NCBI GenBank assembly: GCA_009731375.1
Contig: BJOX01000156.1
Location: forward strand, 215,967-279,966
DNA from: Paulinella micropora
Lineage: Eukaryota > Cercozoa > Imbricatea > Euglyphida
Length of the DNA: 64,000 nucleotides
Direction: 5' to 3'
This document shows positions 32,694 through 42,504 of the stretch, piece by piece. The position numbers and the translations under genes were made by a program. Positions within the stretch are counted from its first letter, which is position 1, and every line of letters begins with the position of its first letter. The notes under the pieces are model-generated. The model had not been told where the DNA came from. It saw only the letters and a list, made by a program, of their open reading frames with translations, and did not search any database.

Positions 32694-32851
32694 GGGCGAC
32701 GGAAAGCGAACGGCGTATAATTGTAGAGAAACAGGTGGAACGCTCGCAACCACGCAGAAGAGATGAGAAGAAAAACAATGCTAAACAAAGTTTCTTGAAA
32801 TGTACAACAACAACAATTTTTTTTAAAATTAATAAAAAAAAAAAAATCTAA

Positions 32852-34268
32852 CGCCAAGCCGCGCTGGCGGCCCAAGCACTGGCGGAGCAAAAGTGCAGGC
32901 AGGAGCTAGCCACGCAGGCTGTACAAGCCAGGGCGTTGATCCAAACCGAACTCTCGAAGATCACGTTTCGGTGGTCCGCGTGCGCAGCGAAACTGGCGCC
33001 GCTGTGCCGCAGGCGGCGGCGCTTCGAGGGTTGTACCGCGGTGCACTGTAACTTGGGCACGACGGGGCTTTTAGGACTGACGGTCGACGAAGCGGAGTAC
33101 AAGCCCGACCTAACCGTGCTGGACCGGAACCAGAAAGTGGTGGCGTTGATCGAAATCTACACCGGTTGCCACACCGAGCCGCGACGTTGGCAAACCTACA
33201 ACAAGTTCCCTGGGGTCATATTTCTAGCAGTATATGTAAGAGATGTGCTCACACTCGATTATCGTGGCTACACTCTAACCGACGAAAGATTCGGCGNNNN
33301 NNNNNNAATTCGGCGCACAACAGGCGTCGTGCAGATTTTGTGTGGCAGAGCAAAAGCGCCAGCTGGAACTGGCCGCGCGGGCCGCACAGGCCAGGGCCTT
33401 GATCCAAGCCGAGCTGTCGAAGATCACGTTCCGGTGGTCCGCGTGCGCCTCTGGACTGGCGCCGCAGTGCCAGCGACAGCGGCGCTTCGAGGGCTGTATC
33501 GCGGTGCAGTGTCCCTTGGGCACGACGAGCAGCGAACGCTTGTGGCTAACCTTCGACGAAGCTACCGTGCCCGACCTAACTGTGCTGGACCAATACCAGC
33601 AAGCGGTGGCGTTTATCGAGATCTGCACCGGTAGCCAGAAGGAGCCGCGGCGTTGGCAAGCTTATGACAAGTTCCCGAGGGTCATACAGCTAGAAGTACA
33701 GGAAGGAAGTGTGCGCCAACTCGCTGAGAATGGCTACACTCTGACCGACGTCAAACTCCGCACAAATAAAACGCAGTGCATATTTTGTGTGGCAGCAACC
33801 AGGGCGGCGCGGGAGCGTCACCAAACCGCGGTAGCCTAGGAAGAGGAAAGTCTCCAAATGCAGTTGGCCGAAGAAGAGCTGGAGCGACAGTGCGACAGTG
33901 AGCGCACTGCCGCGCTGGCTGGAGGTTGTCAGGAGGCAACCGCCCTGTCCCAGAACAGAGCGGCGTGCACGGCGCAAGGCCGGCTGAAACGGATGCTGCC
34001 CCCACGCGTGCGAAGTCTGGTGCTGGCCGGTGGTCTGCCCGCGTGGCTCTCGGACGACGAGGCGGCCGTGTTCCCTACCCTGACGTACACGCCAAACGCC
34101 CCCGGACCTGTCTGGGCCCTGGACGAGGAGGCCGGTCGTCTAAAAAGGTATACAGTTCTGTATCTCAAACATAGCCGCCCCTTCCAAGCCTGTGCGGGAG
34201 GGGGGGGGCTGGGGGCCCAGATTTTTGAAGTTGGGTTCACCCTAACGTTAAAAAAGGATTTTCTTTGA
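32852..34268 (+). pseudogene. Tandem-domain protein, PD-(D/E)XK nuclease-like, with in-frame TAG
   Basis: Two copies of a domain follow each other. Each has a helical lead (AEQK...ARALIQ), ITFRWSAC, RRFEGC or QRRFEGC, then PDLTVLD...VAFIEI, RRWQ-x-Y-x-KFP, GYTLTD and a CxFC pair. The PD...E spacing recalls CoiA-type PD-(D/E)XK nucleases, though the catalytic Lys is not evident. The first copy lacks an ATG; an in-frame TAA precedes it at 32849. The 10-N gap at 33297-33306 has overlapping ends. In the second copy a TAG at 33837 interrupts a frame that continues unbroken into a Glu/Gln-rich helical tail up to 34268. A third copy lies at 55.6 kb. Confidence 0.6.
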
Positions 34269-34658
34269 AAACCACCAAAAAGTAATCTCTTGCCTTTTTT
34301 TTTTTGTTTTTGCTTTTTGTTTATCAATAGGCAAGACGTAGACATTGTCTTTATTTTCCGTACGGACCATTTCACGTCTAGTTGTCCGTGAAAGCTGACT
34401 TTTGATTTTTTCTGGAGGTGTACGCACTACCCGGGGGGGGGGGNNNNNNNNNNNNNNNNNNNNGGGGGGGAAGAGAGAGAATGCTAAAACCAATTTTCCA
34501 TCCTCTTCACCTGCTACTAACATTTGTATCCATTAAAAAAAGCGGAACTATCAGAAACGTATACAAAGTGGTTCTTAATAACGACAACGTGAAGTGTACC
34601 AATAGCATAAAAAGAGGTCTCTCCTCTCCTCCTTTTCCCGATCTAACGGCAGGAGGCA
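34269..34658. other. Intergenic with 20-N gap
   Basis: T-rich and G-rich tracts surround the gap at 34444-34463. No gene is supported; the promoter of the primase gene should be in 34470-34658. Confidence 0.5.
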
Positions 34659-36212
34659 ATGAACGAGGGACACCGTTCACCTCGCGTTGTCTGGATGAAG
34701 CACAACCTACCGGCGCCGATCAAGCTGTATGAATCTAGCGGCACCGGCTCAGCTCCGTGCGAGGCAGCGTTCTGCGAGGGCGAGCGGCTGCAACATGCAT
34801 TCTTTTTCCTCCTCATGTTGCCCACGCCCGACGGCAGAGAACGACGCTTGTACGGTTCCTGCCGCGACGCGCAAGCCTTCTACCAGGACGTCTACAGCAG
34901 ACTTGACGAGCGCAGCTGCTTTGTCATCATTCGCGGCCAGTGCAGCCTTTTCCTCGACCTCGAGTGGTACTCGCAGAACGGCCCAGACGACACGCAGCCT
35001 CAGCGCCTGGAGGCGCTGGCAGAGGCCGTGCGGTTGGGCCTGGGGCCGACGGCGCCCGAAGTAGCGCCGATGCACATTTGTGACTTCAGCAGAGATGTCG
35101 GCGGCGGCTGGTTCAAGAACTCCTTCCACGTCGCTTTTCCTCAGCTGGTCTTCCGCTCCACGCACGACGCGGGGGCTTGGGTCAAGTCGCACCTCGCCAA
35201 TGCCAACAACCCGGCGGTCGCGCAGCTGCACATAGACACGTCGCTGCCGCAGTACCAGCTGCACAAGAACACCGGCTGCATCATCGACCCTGCCGTGTAC
35301 TCACGCAACCGCTGCTGGCGCCTGCCTGGCTCACACAAACTGCAGGACAGCACGCGCTACCCTCTGCCCAGCTTCGAGGACTTTGTCACGCANNNNNNNN
35401 NNCACTTAGTCACGCAGTGTCCGCCGTTCGCGCCACGAGCCCCCGGCTGGTTGCTGGTGTCCGTGCCGCCCTCAGGCGGTCCGCGGTGCGATCGTGCGAA
35501 TCCCCCGCCCGTCGTAGTCGCGCGCACGCAGGACCTGGTCTGCCCCAAACTGTTGCTGATGCTGCGCGGCCGGGGGGACTCCACTTCCACTGTCACCGTC
35601 GAGCGCGACAAGAAGACGGGCTTCCCGTTCTATGTGGTGCGCAGCCCGCGCGGCGGCGGCAGGCCGTGCTTAGTATACGCGGTTTGCCGTCGAGTAGCGG
35701 CCGGTGGTGATAGCGTGACTACTGGTGTGAATCGGCGCTTGTTCCACACAAGTAATAACGCGTACATGTTTCTGGGAGGAAACGGCGCTGTGTTCTACGG
35801 CTGTCACGGCGGCAGTTGCAAGCTAGCGCATCCGAACGTACGGTCGGTCTTCCTCGGCAACCTCCTGGAACCCGCACGTTCGCAAGCGCCCGCCGCTGCT
35901 GTTGAAGAAGAAACAGCGGTAGCAGCCGACGTTCCAGTCGATGTCGAAGCAGCGGCAGCAGATGTCGACGAGCCCGAGTTCGACGACGCCGCTGCACCAC
36001 ACAGCACGACACACACAGCCCGCGAGTTCACAGAGGCCGAGCGACGCACGTTGCAACAGAACCTGTTGCCATACCTGAGGACACCACGGTTCGGGCTGCT
36101 GCAGGAATGGCTGCAAGGCAACGACTGGCCCGCGTCCTGTTGGCAGCGGCTGAAGCACGACACCGTCGCAGGGTACGTCTGCCGCACCGGCGGCCCCGGC
36201 GGCCGCTTCTGA
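34659..36212 (+). CDS. AEP-superfamily DNA primase (herpes/pox/asfarvirus type), first part of primase-helicase
   Basis: The ATG at 34659 begins a 517-residue frame with archaeo-eukaryotic primase motifs: LFLDLEWY (the D-x-E metal pair), NSFHVAF (the S-x-H motif) and CIIDPAVYSRNRCWR (third acidic residue followed by the YxRNRxxR signature). A CHGGSC-x3-H cluster near 35797-35832 could be the PrimPol-type zinc knuckle. A 10-N gap at 35393-35402 lies between overlapping ends. The frame ends at TGA 36212. The next frame, which carries the helicase, is already open from 36154. In asfarvirus F1055L and mimivirus-type proteins, a primase of this sort is fused to an OBP helicase. I read these two as one gene with a frame change. 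Confidence 0.8.
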   Translation: MNEGHRSPRVVWMKHNLPAPIKLYESSGTGSAPCEAAFCEGERLQHAFFFLLMLPTPDGRERRLYGSCRDAQAFYQDVYSRLDERSCFVIIRGQCSLFLDLEWYSQNGPDDTQPQRLEALAEAVRLGLGPTAPEVAPMHICDFSRDVGGGWFKNSFHVAFPQLVFRSTHDAGAWVKSHLANANNPAVAQLHIDTSLPQYQLHKNTGCIIDPAVYSRNRCWRLPGSHKLQDSTRYPLPSFEDFVTXXXXHLVTQCPPFAPRAPGWLLVSVPPSGGPRCDRANPPPVVVARTQDLVCPKLLLMLRGRGDSTSTVTVERDKKTGFPFYVVRSPRGGGRPCLVYAVCRRVAAGGDSVTTGVNRRLFHTSNNAYMFLGGNGAVFYGCHGGSCKLAHPNVRSVFLGNLLEPARSQAPAAAVEEETAVAADVPVDVEAAAADVDEPEFDDAAAPHSTTHTAREFTEAERRTLQQNLLPYLRTPRFGLLQEWLQGNDWPASCWQRLKHDTVAGYVCRTGGPGGRF

Positions 36213-38931
36213 GGAGGCGGCCGGTGCGGACCCGTCGAACAATAGTCAGCCCCCCGGCCGTGCTAGCGCGCCGATCGCTCGTACCGACATCTTCAGCGTG
36301 CCCTGCCCGGATTGCCCTGGCCATAACTCCCGGCGCCAGATCGTGCGCGACTCTCACGCCTGGTGGCTTGCTGTTTGCGGGCGCTGCCAGGACCGTGCCG
36401 CTCAGCCGAAAAAAAAGAAGCGGCGCACAACATTGCCCAGCCTAGCGGTTGAGGCCAAGGCCGCGGACGTGGCCGAGGCCGAACTACGCGGGTCGGGGGG
36501 CTACCGCTTCCTGTTTGCGCACCAAGAATATCTGGACTACGACGGCGGCGACCAGCGCTACCCCGACGAGGAAATCAAGGACGAGACTGTCTACGACGAA
36601 CGCTGGATGCGCAACGTAGTCGTGGGTGAAGGAATACGACTGTGCTTTGTGCGCGCTGCGATGGGGCTCCGCAAGAGCGAGATGCTGCTGCGCTTGTTGC
36701 TAGCGGTGCACGGCCTAAATACAGACAACACTTTCACAGAAGCGGAGCTTGCTTCTCTGGCGCATCTACGGGGCACCAGCGACAGCTTCCGCGTCTTGGT
36801 GATTGGCCCGCGCATCAGCTTCGACAGCCAAATGCACCAGCGACTGCTGGCGCGGCTCAAGCAGTCCGGCCTCGAGATTGTTTTCTACCAGGACGTCAAT
36901 CGCGACGCTCAGTTTGACAAGGCCACCTTCCAGTACGAGAGCGTCCACCACCTGTTAGGCCAGCAACCGTTCGACCTTGTGGTGCTGGACGAGTCGGAGT
37001 CGACGCTCTTTAACGTCACGGCGGGGCTCTGCCAGGGCGACCTAAACCAGCGCAACGCAACCGTGTTCGCACGCTTGCTGCGCACCAGCAAGTGCGTGCT
37101 CGCGATGGACGCTTTCCTCAGCGCCAAGACCGTGCGCGTGCTGCAGAAAATTCTGGCGGCAGACACGCCGCGCCCCTCGACCGAGGCCAGCACGCTCTTC
37201 GTGCGCAACACGTACACCGAACACATGAAGCGCAGGGCCTTTGTGCACCGCAGCACCAAGAGCCTCAAGCGCACACTCGTGCGTGCGCTCTGCCGCGGCC
37301 GCAACGTCGTCATTGCGCTCGGCAACAAGCGCCAGGGCGAACGTCTCAAGCTGCAGCTGGAAGAACGCTTCCCCGGGATCCGCATTCTCTTTTATCACCA
37401 GGGCAGCGAGCGCTTGTCCGACTTCCGCGAAGCCAACGACGCGTTGGCGGCAGAGTGGCAGAGAGTGCACGTGCTGATGTACACCAGCGTGCTGACAGTT
37501 GGCGTAGACTTCAGCCAGCGCCACTTTGATTGTCTCTTTAGTTTCATCAACAACCCCGGCATCCCCATGCACAGCTACATGCAGATGGCTGGCCGGGCCC
37601 GTTTTCTGCGCTTGCGGGAGTGGCACTTGGGGGTGGGGCGCGCGAAGGCCGGTGGTCGGCCGATCCACGGCCTGGCCGACATTCGCAAGCGCCTAGACTG
37701 CGAAGAAGCGCATACGGTGGCAGTGGAAAGGGCCTACGGCGTAGACAGCACCTGTTCGCCCCCGGTCCCAGTGGAAATGAACGGCAAAATGCACTGGCGC
37801 AAGGCCGACCCCTGGGTCGCGCAGACTGCTTCCTACAATACGTTGGCGCTGGCGTGCTCGGCGCAGCAAACGTTGCGCGAGCTGATGTGGTTCCTGCGCC
37901 AGTTGGGGCAAGACATCTGCCAGGTAGACTACAGCCACCTGCGCGTGCCGCCTAAGTCACAACGCCATGACTTCTTGCTCGGCCGCGTGCCAGACGATCT
38001 CACAGAAAGCGAGAAACAGCAGCTCGAAAAGCAACACGATGTTTCCAAGGCCGAACAGCAGGAACTGAAGCTACAACGCAAGGCCACCGCCGAGGAGCGC
38101 CTGGAACTGCGCCGCCAGGTAGAATTGCAGCTCGTGACAACCGCTGCCGACGCGCAGTCGAAAAATGCGGGCGAGGCAGCGGGTCTGGCCCGCGGGAGCA
38201 GAACGCAGGAGGAGAAGCAGTTGGCCGACCGTGACCCAGAGCTTGCGCGACTGGCCTACGCAGAGAAGACGCTCTTGTACACATTTGCGGCGAACTTCCC
38301 GAACTTGCGACCTGACTGGGCGTCGGCACGCGCGGCGGACGCCGACTTCCAGCGTCGCTACCTGTGGCTCAAGCTGCTCCGAGACCAGTCTTTGGAACAG
38401 GTCTACTCACAAGAACACAAGCCAGGGACCTTTGTCGCGCTGTACGATCAGCGCAAGGTGCTGCTGCCGGCCCTAGCTTCGTTTCGGGACTGCCTTGCCG
38501 CGCTGCGGCTCAGTTTAGCCAAGCAGTCGCCGGCGCTGCAGCTGAGCACCCTGGACCTGGACCTGCCCGCAGTCACGCAAGCCCTGCGCAAACTGCGTGC
38601 CAGCTCGTCTCTGGTGACCACAGCCTGGAGGCCGACGTTCTACATCTCTTCAGTGCTAGACGCACCAGACGGAATCTTGCCTGTACAGCATGCTATGGCG
38701 TGCAGCCAACAAGTGATACAAGCGCTTTTACCGTGCACGCTCGAACGTCTAAGAAATGCCGCACGCAGCGACGGACAATTCAAATCGCACGGCCGCACCT
38801 ATTCGCACTACGAGCTGGTGCCCAACACCTTGCAAGAAAAGAGTGCTTTTGAAATTGCAGACGCCTGTGTTCTCGAGCCACAGCCTCCTTCCGGCGACTA
38901 CACAACATCCAGTGCTGACTTAGGCATTTGA
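36154..38931 (+). CDS. UL9/OBP-type superfamily 2 helicase, second part of primase-helicase
   Basis: The frame opens at 36154 inside the end of the primase frame, with an Ala/Pro-rich linker and CPDCPGH. The helicase motifs are clear: Walker A AAMGLRKSE (36654), FRVLVIGPR, Walker B LVVLDESES (36976), TVGVDFSQRHFD, and motif VI SYMQMAGRARFLR (37572). This set, with GxxKS/T-E and HFD...QMAGRAR, is that of herpesvirus UL9 origin-binding helicases and their giant-virus relatives. A charged coiled coil (38005-38120) precedes the C-terminal region. The first plausible internal start is GTG at 36298, so initiation on its own is doubtful and fusion with the primase is more likely. It would unwind DNA at replication start. 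Confidence 0.82.
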   Translation, partial: STTPSQGTSAAPAAPAAASEEAAGADPSNNSQPPGRASAPIARTDIFSVPCPDCPGHNSRRQIVRDSHAWWLAVCGRCQDRAAQPKKKKRRTTLPSLAVEAKAADVAEAELRGSGGYRFLFAHQEYLDYDGGDQRYPDEEIKDETVYDERWMRNVVVGEGIRLCFVRAAMGLRKSEMLLRLLLAVHGLNTDNTFTEAELASLAHLRGTSDSFRVLVIGPRISFDSQMHQRLLARLKQSGLEIVFYQDVNRDAQFDKATFQYESVHHLLGQQPFDLVVLDESESTLFNVTAGLCQGDLNQRNATVFARLLRTSKCVLAMDAFLSAKTVRVLQKILAADTPRPSTEASTLFVRNTYTEHMKRRAFVHRSTKSLKRTLVRALCRGRNVVIALGNKRQGERLKLQLEERFPGIRILFYHQGSERLSDFREANDALAAEWQRVHVLMYTSVLTVGVDFSQRHFDCLFSFINNPGIPMHSYMQMAGRARFLRLREWHLGVGRAKAGGRPIHGLADIRKRLDCEEAHTVAVERAYGVDSTCSPPVPVEMNGKMHWRKADPWVAQTASYNTLALACSAQQTLRELMWFLRQLGQDICQVDYSHLRVPPKSQRHDFLLGRVPDDLTESEKQQLEKQHDVSKAEQQELKLQRKATAEERLELRRQVELQLVTTAADAQSKNAGEAAGLARGSRTQEEKQLADRDPELARLAYAEKTLLYTFAANFPNLRPDWASARAADADFQRRYLWLKLLRDQSLEQVYSQEHKPGTFVALYDQRKVLLPALASFRDCLAALRLSLAKQSPALQLSTLDLDLPAVTQALRKLRASSSLVTTAWRPTFYISSVLDAPDGILPVQHAMACSQQVIQALLPCTLERLRNAARSDGQFKSHGRTYSHYELVPNTLQEKSAFEIADACVLEPQPPSGDYTTSSADLGI

Positions 38932-39588
38932 AATATCAGCCACATGATAAAAAAAGCAATTGTTAGGTGTTTTCTTTTTGTTTTAGTTAAAGCATCTGAA
39001 AAAACATGCAGGTGGACACTTGGCCGCCTCATAAAAAACTTTCCGGGAAAACACCACCAAATTCCGGCGGGCGGTGGCACTCGGGGTGCCACCTGCCACC
39101 ACAAAAGCAGGGGGAGGCGGGGGGCTGTCCAAAAGTGAGCTACTACTAATATGCACCAAAAGTTCTTCTAGGGGGCACAAGTGCTGATTTTCCGGGAAAA
39201 CACAAAAATTCCGGCGGGCGGTGGCCACCCGGGTGCCACCTGCCACCACAAAAGCAGGGGGAGGCGGGGGGCTGTCCAACAGTGAAAAGGTAAAAGCAGG
39301 AAGGAGGGAACATAGACGTTTTCCCCTCCCGGCTTTTTTGACACAAGCACCTAACCCTCTCCCTCCACCCGGCACCTGCGTCGAATTCCAGGGAAAAAAA
39401 CACACTCCCCTCCTGGCGGGGGATGTCATCCCTGCCCCGCGCCGGTCGCGGGTGGCGGCCCCCCCACATGCCCATTTCGCCGCGCCGGGCCCCGTCCCCG
39501 CTGTGTTTTTTTTGTTTTGTGATTTTTGGCAAAGTCCGCATTTGTAGAATTGCAAGTTTTGTGTACTTTTTTTCTTTTTGGTCAAAAA
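38932..39588. repeat. Intergenic with a 100-bp direct repeat
   Basis: A unit of about 95-100 bases (ttccgggaaaac...attccggcgggcggtgg...gccacctgccaccac...ggctgtcca) occurs at about 39041-39138 and 39190-39283, diverging slightly. The rest is T-rich and has no gene. Confidence 0.7.
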
Positions 39589-40211
39589 ATGGAGAACAAG
39601 ACCGAGGCAGCAGCGGACGACGTCGCGTCTACCCAAGCGCCAGACCGTGCGCCTGTGGTCGAGGCGGTTCGTGCACCCGTTGTCGAGCCGGACCCCGTGC
39701 TCAACGTCCTGGCGTGCGCGACGTGCCAGCGCCCCGACTCGGCCGCCCAACCCCTCAAGGCGTGCCGGCGCTGCAGGCTACATTTGTACTGTGACCGCAA
39801 CTGCCAGGTCAAGCACTGGAGGGCAGAGCACAAGACCAGGTGTTATGCCGTCCGAAACTTTGCCTTGAAGGAGGCCGTGGATCAGCGACCCACAACTACC
39901 TGACGCTGCGGCGTATCTTCGAGGGACAGTTCACGAACCCGACCATCAAGGCCAGGGCGTTCCTGCACGAAGCCGTCATCGACATGTTGAAGCTGGACCC
40001 GGTGTGCGCGGACCTGCCCCTGGAGGGCCCTGTCCCGGCGGCGCAAGCCGTGCGGGAGAAAGCGAGCGCCAAGTTCAAATACGCAGGAAGGTTGCTAGCT
40101 ATGAAGGGTGATACAGATTACATGAGAGAAGAAGCGGAATGTTGGATGCCTCGCAGGTACCTTCGTGACATTGACCTGCTGTGGGACGGCATCAACGGCT
40201 GGCGGGGCTAA
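39589..40211 (+). pseudogene. MYND zinc-finger protein with a frame change
   Basis: From the ATG at 39589 a Val/Ala-rich leader of about 40 residues precedes a full MYND finger. The pattern is CATC-x(11)-C-x2-C-x5-YC-x3-C-x4-H-x3-H-x3-C, with all eight ligands visible in CRRCRLHLYC and HWRAEHKTRC. The frame ends at TGA 39903, but near 39885 another frame takes over (NYLTLRRIFEGQFTNP...) and runs to TAA at 40211 with normal composition. MYND domains bind proline-rich peptides in transcriptional regulators. I infer one protein of about 205 aa with a single break. Confidence 0.7.
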
Positions 40212-40393
40212 TTAGCTGGTTGGCTAACACTTTTGTAGTCCAATAAATCCACGTTTCTTTTTTTATTATTACATTTCGGGCACTGTCTGTAAGATGAGCC
40301 CAAGGCGACGCAATCCGGCGGCAGCCTCTTGCGGGGACAAGCCAGCTGTCTGGCGCGGGCGTGCTAGTGCTTGCTCTTCGTTTGCAATAGCGT
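40212..40393. terminator. Convergent 3' ends with AATAAA
   Basis: The spacer holds ccaataaatcc (about 40240) for the plus-strand gene and a T-rich ttttattattac stretch for the minus-strand gene. Polyadenylation-type signals on both strands are inferred. Confidence 0.3.
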
Positions 40394-42139
40394 CTACATC
40401 CAAGGACAAATCGTTTCTTGCATTCCTTTGGTACTAGTACCAGCGATAACAAACGAGTACAAAAGCATAATTGTGCATGTTGGAATGGCTAGCAATGAAT
40501 AGAAGCACAGCCTCTGTAACGGTGCCACCGTGCCCACAGCTGTGTCAGATGCCGCAGCAATTTTTGTCACACTCGTGCTAGCCACCAACCCCCTGTTCGG
40601 TGTGATGCCTGCTTTGGGGGGCTCTCCAAAGCTGGGCTGGACTGTGGCAGCGTGCACAGCTGGGCTAGGCACATTGCAATTGCCAGCGTTTGCTGCCGCC
40701 ACACACGCGGAAACACAAGCCGACATGCACGCTGGGGTCGCCCGAGGTCTTAGCTCTGTTGTGGAAGAAGAGTCCAGATCGGTCTGCATGGCGCTGCCAG
40801 TCGAGATGGTACTGCCTGAAAGTGTCGCAGAGGTCGTCGGGCTGGGAGTGCCGGAAACTGTCACAGAGCCAGTCGAACTCGCGCTGCTAGATACTGTCAC
40901 AGAGCCAGTCGAACTCGCGTTGCTAGATACTGTCGTGGAGGCTGTTGGGCTAGTGCTGCCAGATACTGTCGCGGAACCAGTGGGACTGGTAGTGCCAGAT
41001 GCTGTCGCGGAGCCAGTCGGACTGGGACTGCCGGAAACTGTCGCGGAACCGGTCGGGCTGGTACTGCCAGATACCGTCGTGGAGGCGGTTGGGCTAGTGC
41101 TGCCAGATACTGTCGCGGAGCCGCTTTCACTCGCGCTGCCAGATACCGTCGTGGAGGCGGTTGGGCTAGTGCTGCCAGATGCTGTCGCTGAGCCACTTTC
41201 ACTCGCGCTGCCAGATGCTGTCGCGGAGCCACTTTCACTCATGCTGCAAGATGCCGTCGCGGAGCCAGTTGGGCTGGCACTGCTGGATGACGTTGCGGAG
41301 CCACTTGCACTCGGGCTGCCAGATACCGTCATGGAGCCACTCGAGCTGTCACTGTTCGAGAAGCTGACAGAGTGCGTTGGGCTAGTGCTGTCCGAGGATG
41401 TTTTAGAGCTCGTTGGGCTAAAAGCGGCTGGACTTGGCGAAGGCGTGGGGCTCGCGCTCTCAAAACAGGTGTAATTGGCAGACAGTCTCGGCTGCAAAAC
41501 TAATGCATCAGTCACATACCAGTAGCGATAAACAGATTTCCAGTAGGGGCGCACGGACCCTATGCTTTCTACATAACCCCCTATTTTTGCAACGAGGAGA
41601 ACCTCGCCCTGGGCTGTAGCGGGCGCATTCCAACGAACACGCACCCTGCGACACCGGGCATACTGGTCCGTGCTGCCCAAACAAGATAGCTGACAGCAAC
41701 CGTGCAGGGCGCTATCCGGGATATCTTTGTAACCTGTGTAGTCGTCGTAGTCGCCGCAGTATACATAGCCCTCCTCAAAGCTGCCCGCCGGGTTTCCGCA
41801 GGTGTCCGAGGCTTGGATTACAAAGTCATCTATATATAGCGCGCTTGTCCAGGAAGAGTCACTTTGTGTATGTTGCGAAGGCACGAATTCCTTGATTTCG
41901 AAATAGAATTGATCCAGCGCGGAATACGCGGTTGTGTACCGGAACCTCTGTCGGTCGGGATCAAAGCGCAGGGCCCGGACTTCGTACACTTCGGATTGGC
42001 TAGGTTATCAGAAAACCCGTAAAGACTGGTCCAAGCGTTGGGGGGCACGCAGGTGAAAGCCAACTGGTTGAACAGGGACATGCAAGCTTTGAGAATTGTC
42101 GCTGTCGGCAACAAGTCTAAGAGGACAGGAAGCCTGCGC
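40394..42139 (-). CDS. Type I membrane protein with mucin-like stalk, 5' end in gap
   Basis: The ectodomain (about 41989-41470) has Cys pairs and aromatic residues (DYDDYTGYKDIPDSALHGCC, YWKSVYRYWYV). A Ser/Thr stalk of about 230 residues follows, built of 12-residue repeats (SGSTSPTASTTV, SGSASESGSATV). A Cys-containing segment and a hydrophobic stretch (FYSLLAIPTCTIMLLYSFVIAG) come close to the C-terminus, fitting a membrane anchor. Upstream, toward the gap at 42140, an overlapping frame (FTCVPPNAWTSLYGFSDN) suggests the coding region continues with a frame change near 42005. Stalk repeats of this kind are usually O-glycosylated. A virion or infected-cell surface role is inferred. Confidence 0.65.
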
Positions 42140-42293
42140 NNNNNNNNNNNNNNNNNNNNNNNNNNNNNNNNNNNNNNNNNNNNNNNNNNNNNNNNNNNNN
42201 NNNNNNNNNNNNNNNNNNNNNNNNNNNNNNNNNNNNNNNNNNNNNNNNNNNNNNNNNNNNNNNNNNNNNNNNNNNNNNNNNNNNNNNNNNNNN
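42140..42293. other. Assembly gap, 154 N
   Basis: Unknown bases followed by poly-C. It hides the start of the mucin-like gene. Confidence 0.99.
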
Positions 42294-42504
42294 CCCCCCC
42301 CCCGGACCTTCGTACAGCCAAAACTTGTAGCATCAAGGCGCAATTTCTTTTTTTGGCCACCAGAAGAACCGGCCCCCCCCCTCCCACTCCATCCGGAATT
42401 GTCTCCCACCAAAAAAAGCAAAAGCTATCTTTTTAAGTTTTTGTTTTCTTTTTTGCAAACCTGCGGTCGGACCTCACTTTGTCGTCTACAAAAGAAAAAA
42501 AGAA

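Noticed and set aside
13908-33839. General reassignment of TAG to an amino acid
   Set aside because: Many intact genes end cleanly in TAG (8816, 11303, 21282, 43239, 47709), and TGA and TAA also occur as internal stops, so gene decay or error is simpler.
40530-41474. Plus-strand frame of Glu/Val/Leu repeats
   Set aside because: It is antisense to the mucin-like minus-strand gene; its repeats are the complement of the Ser/Thr codons.
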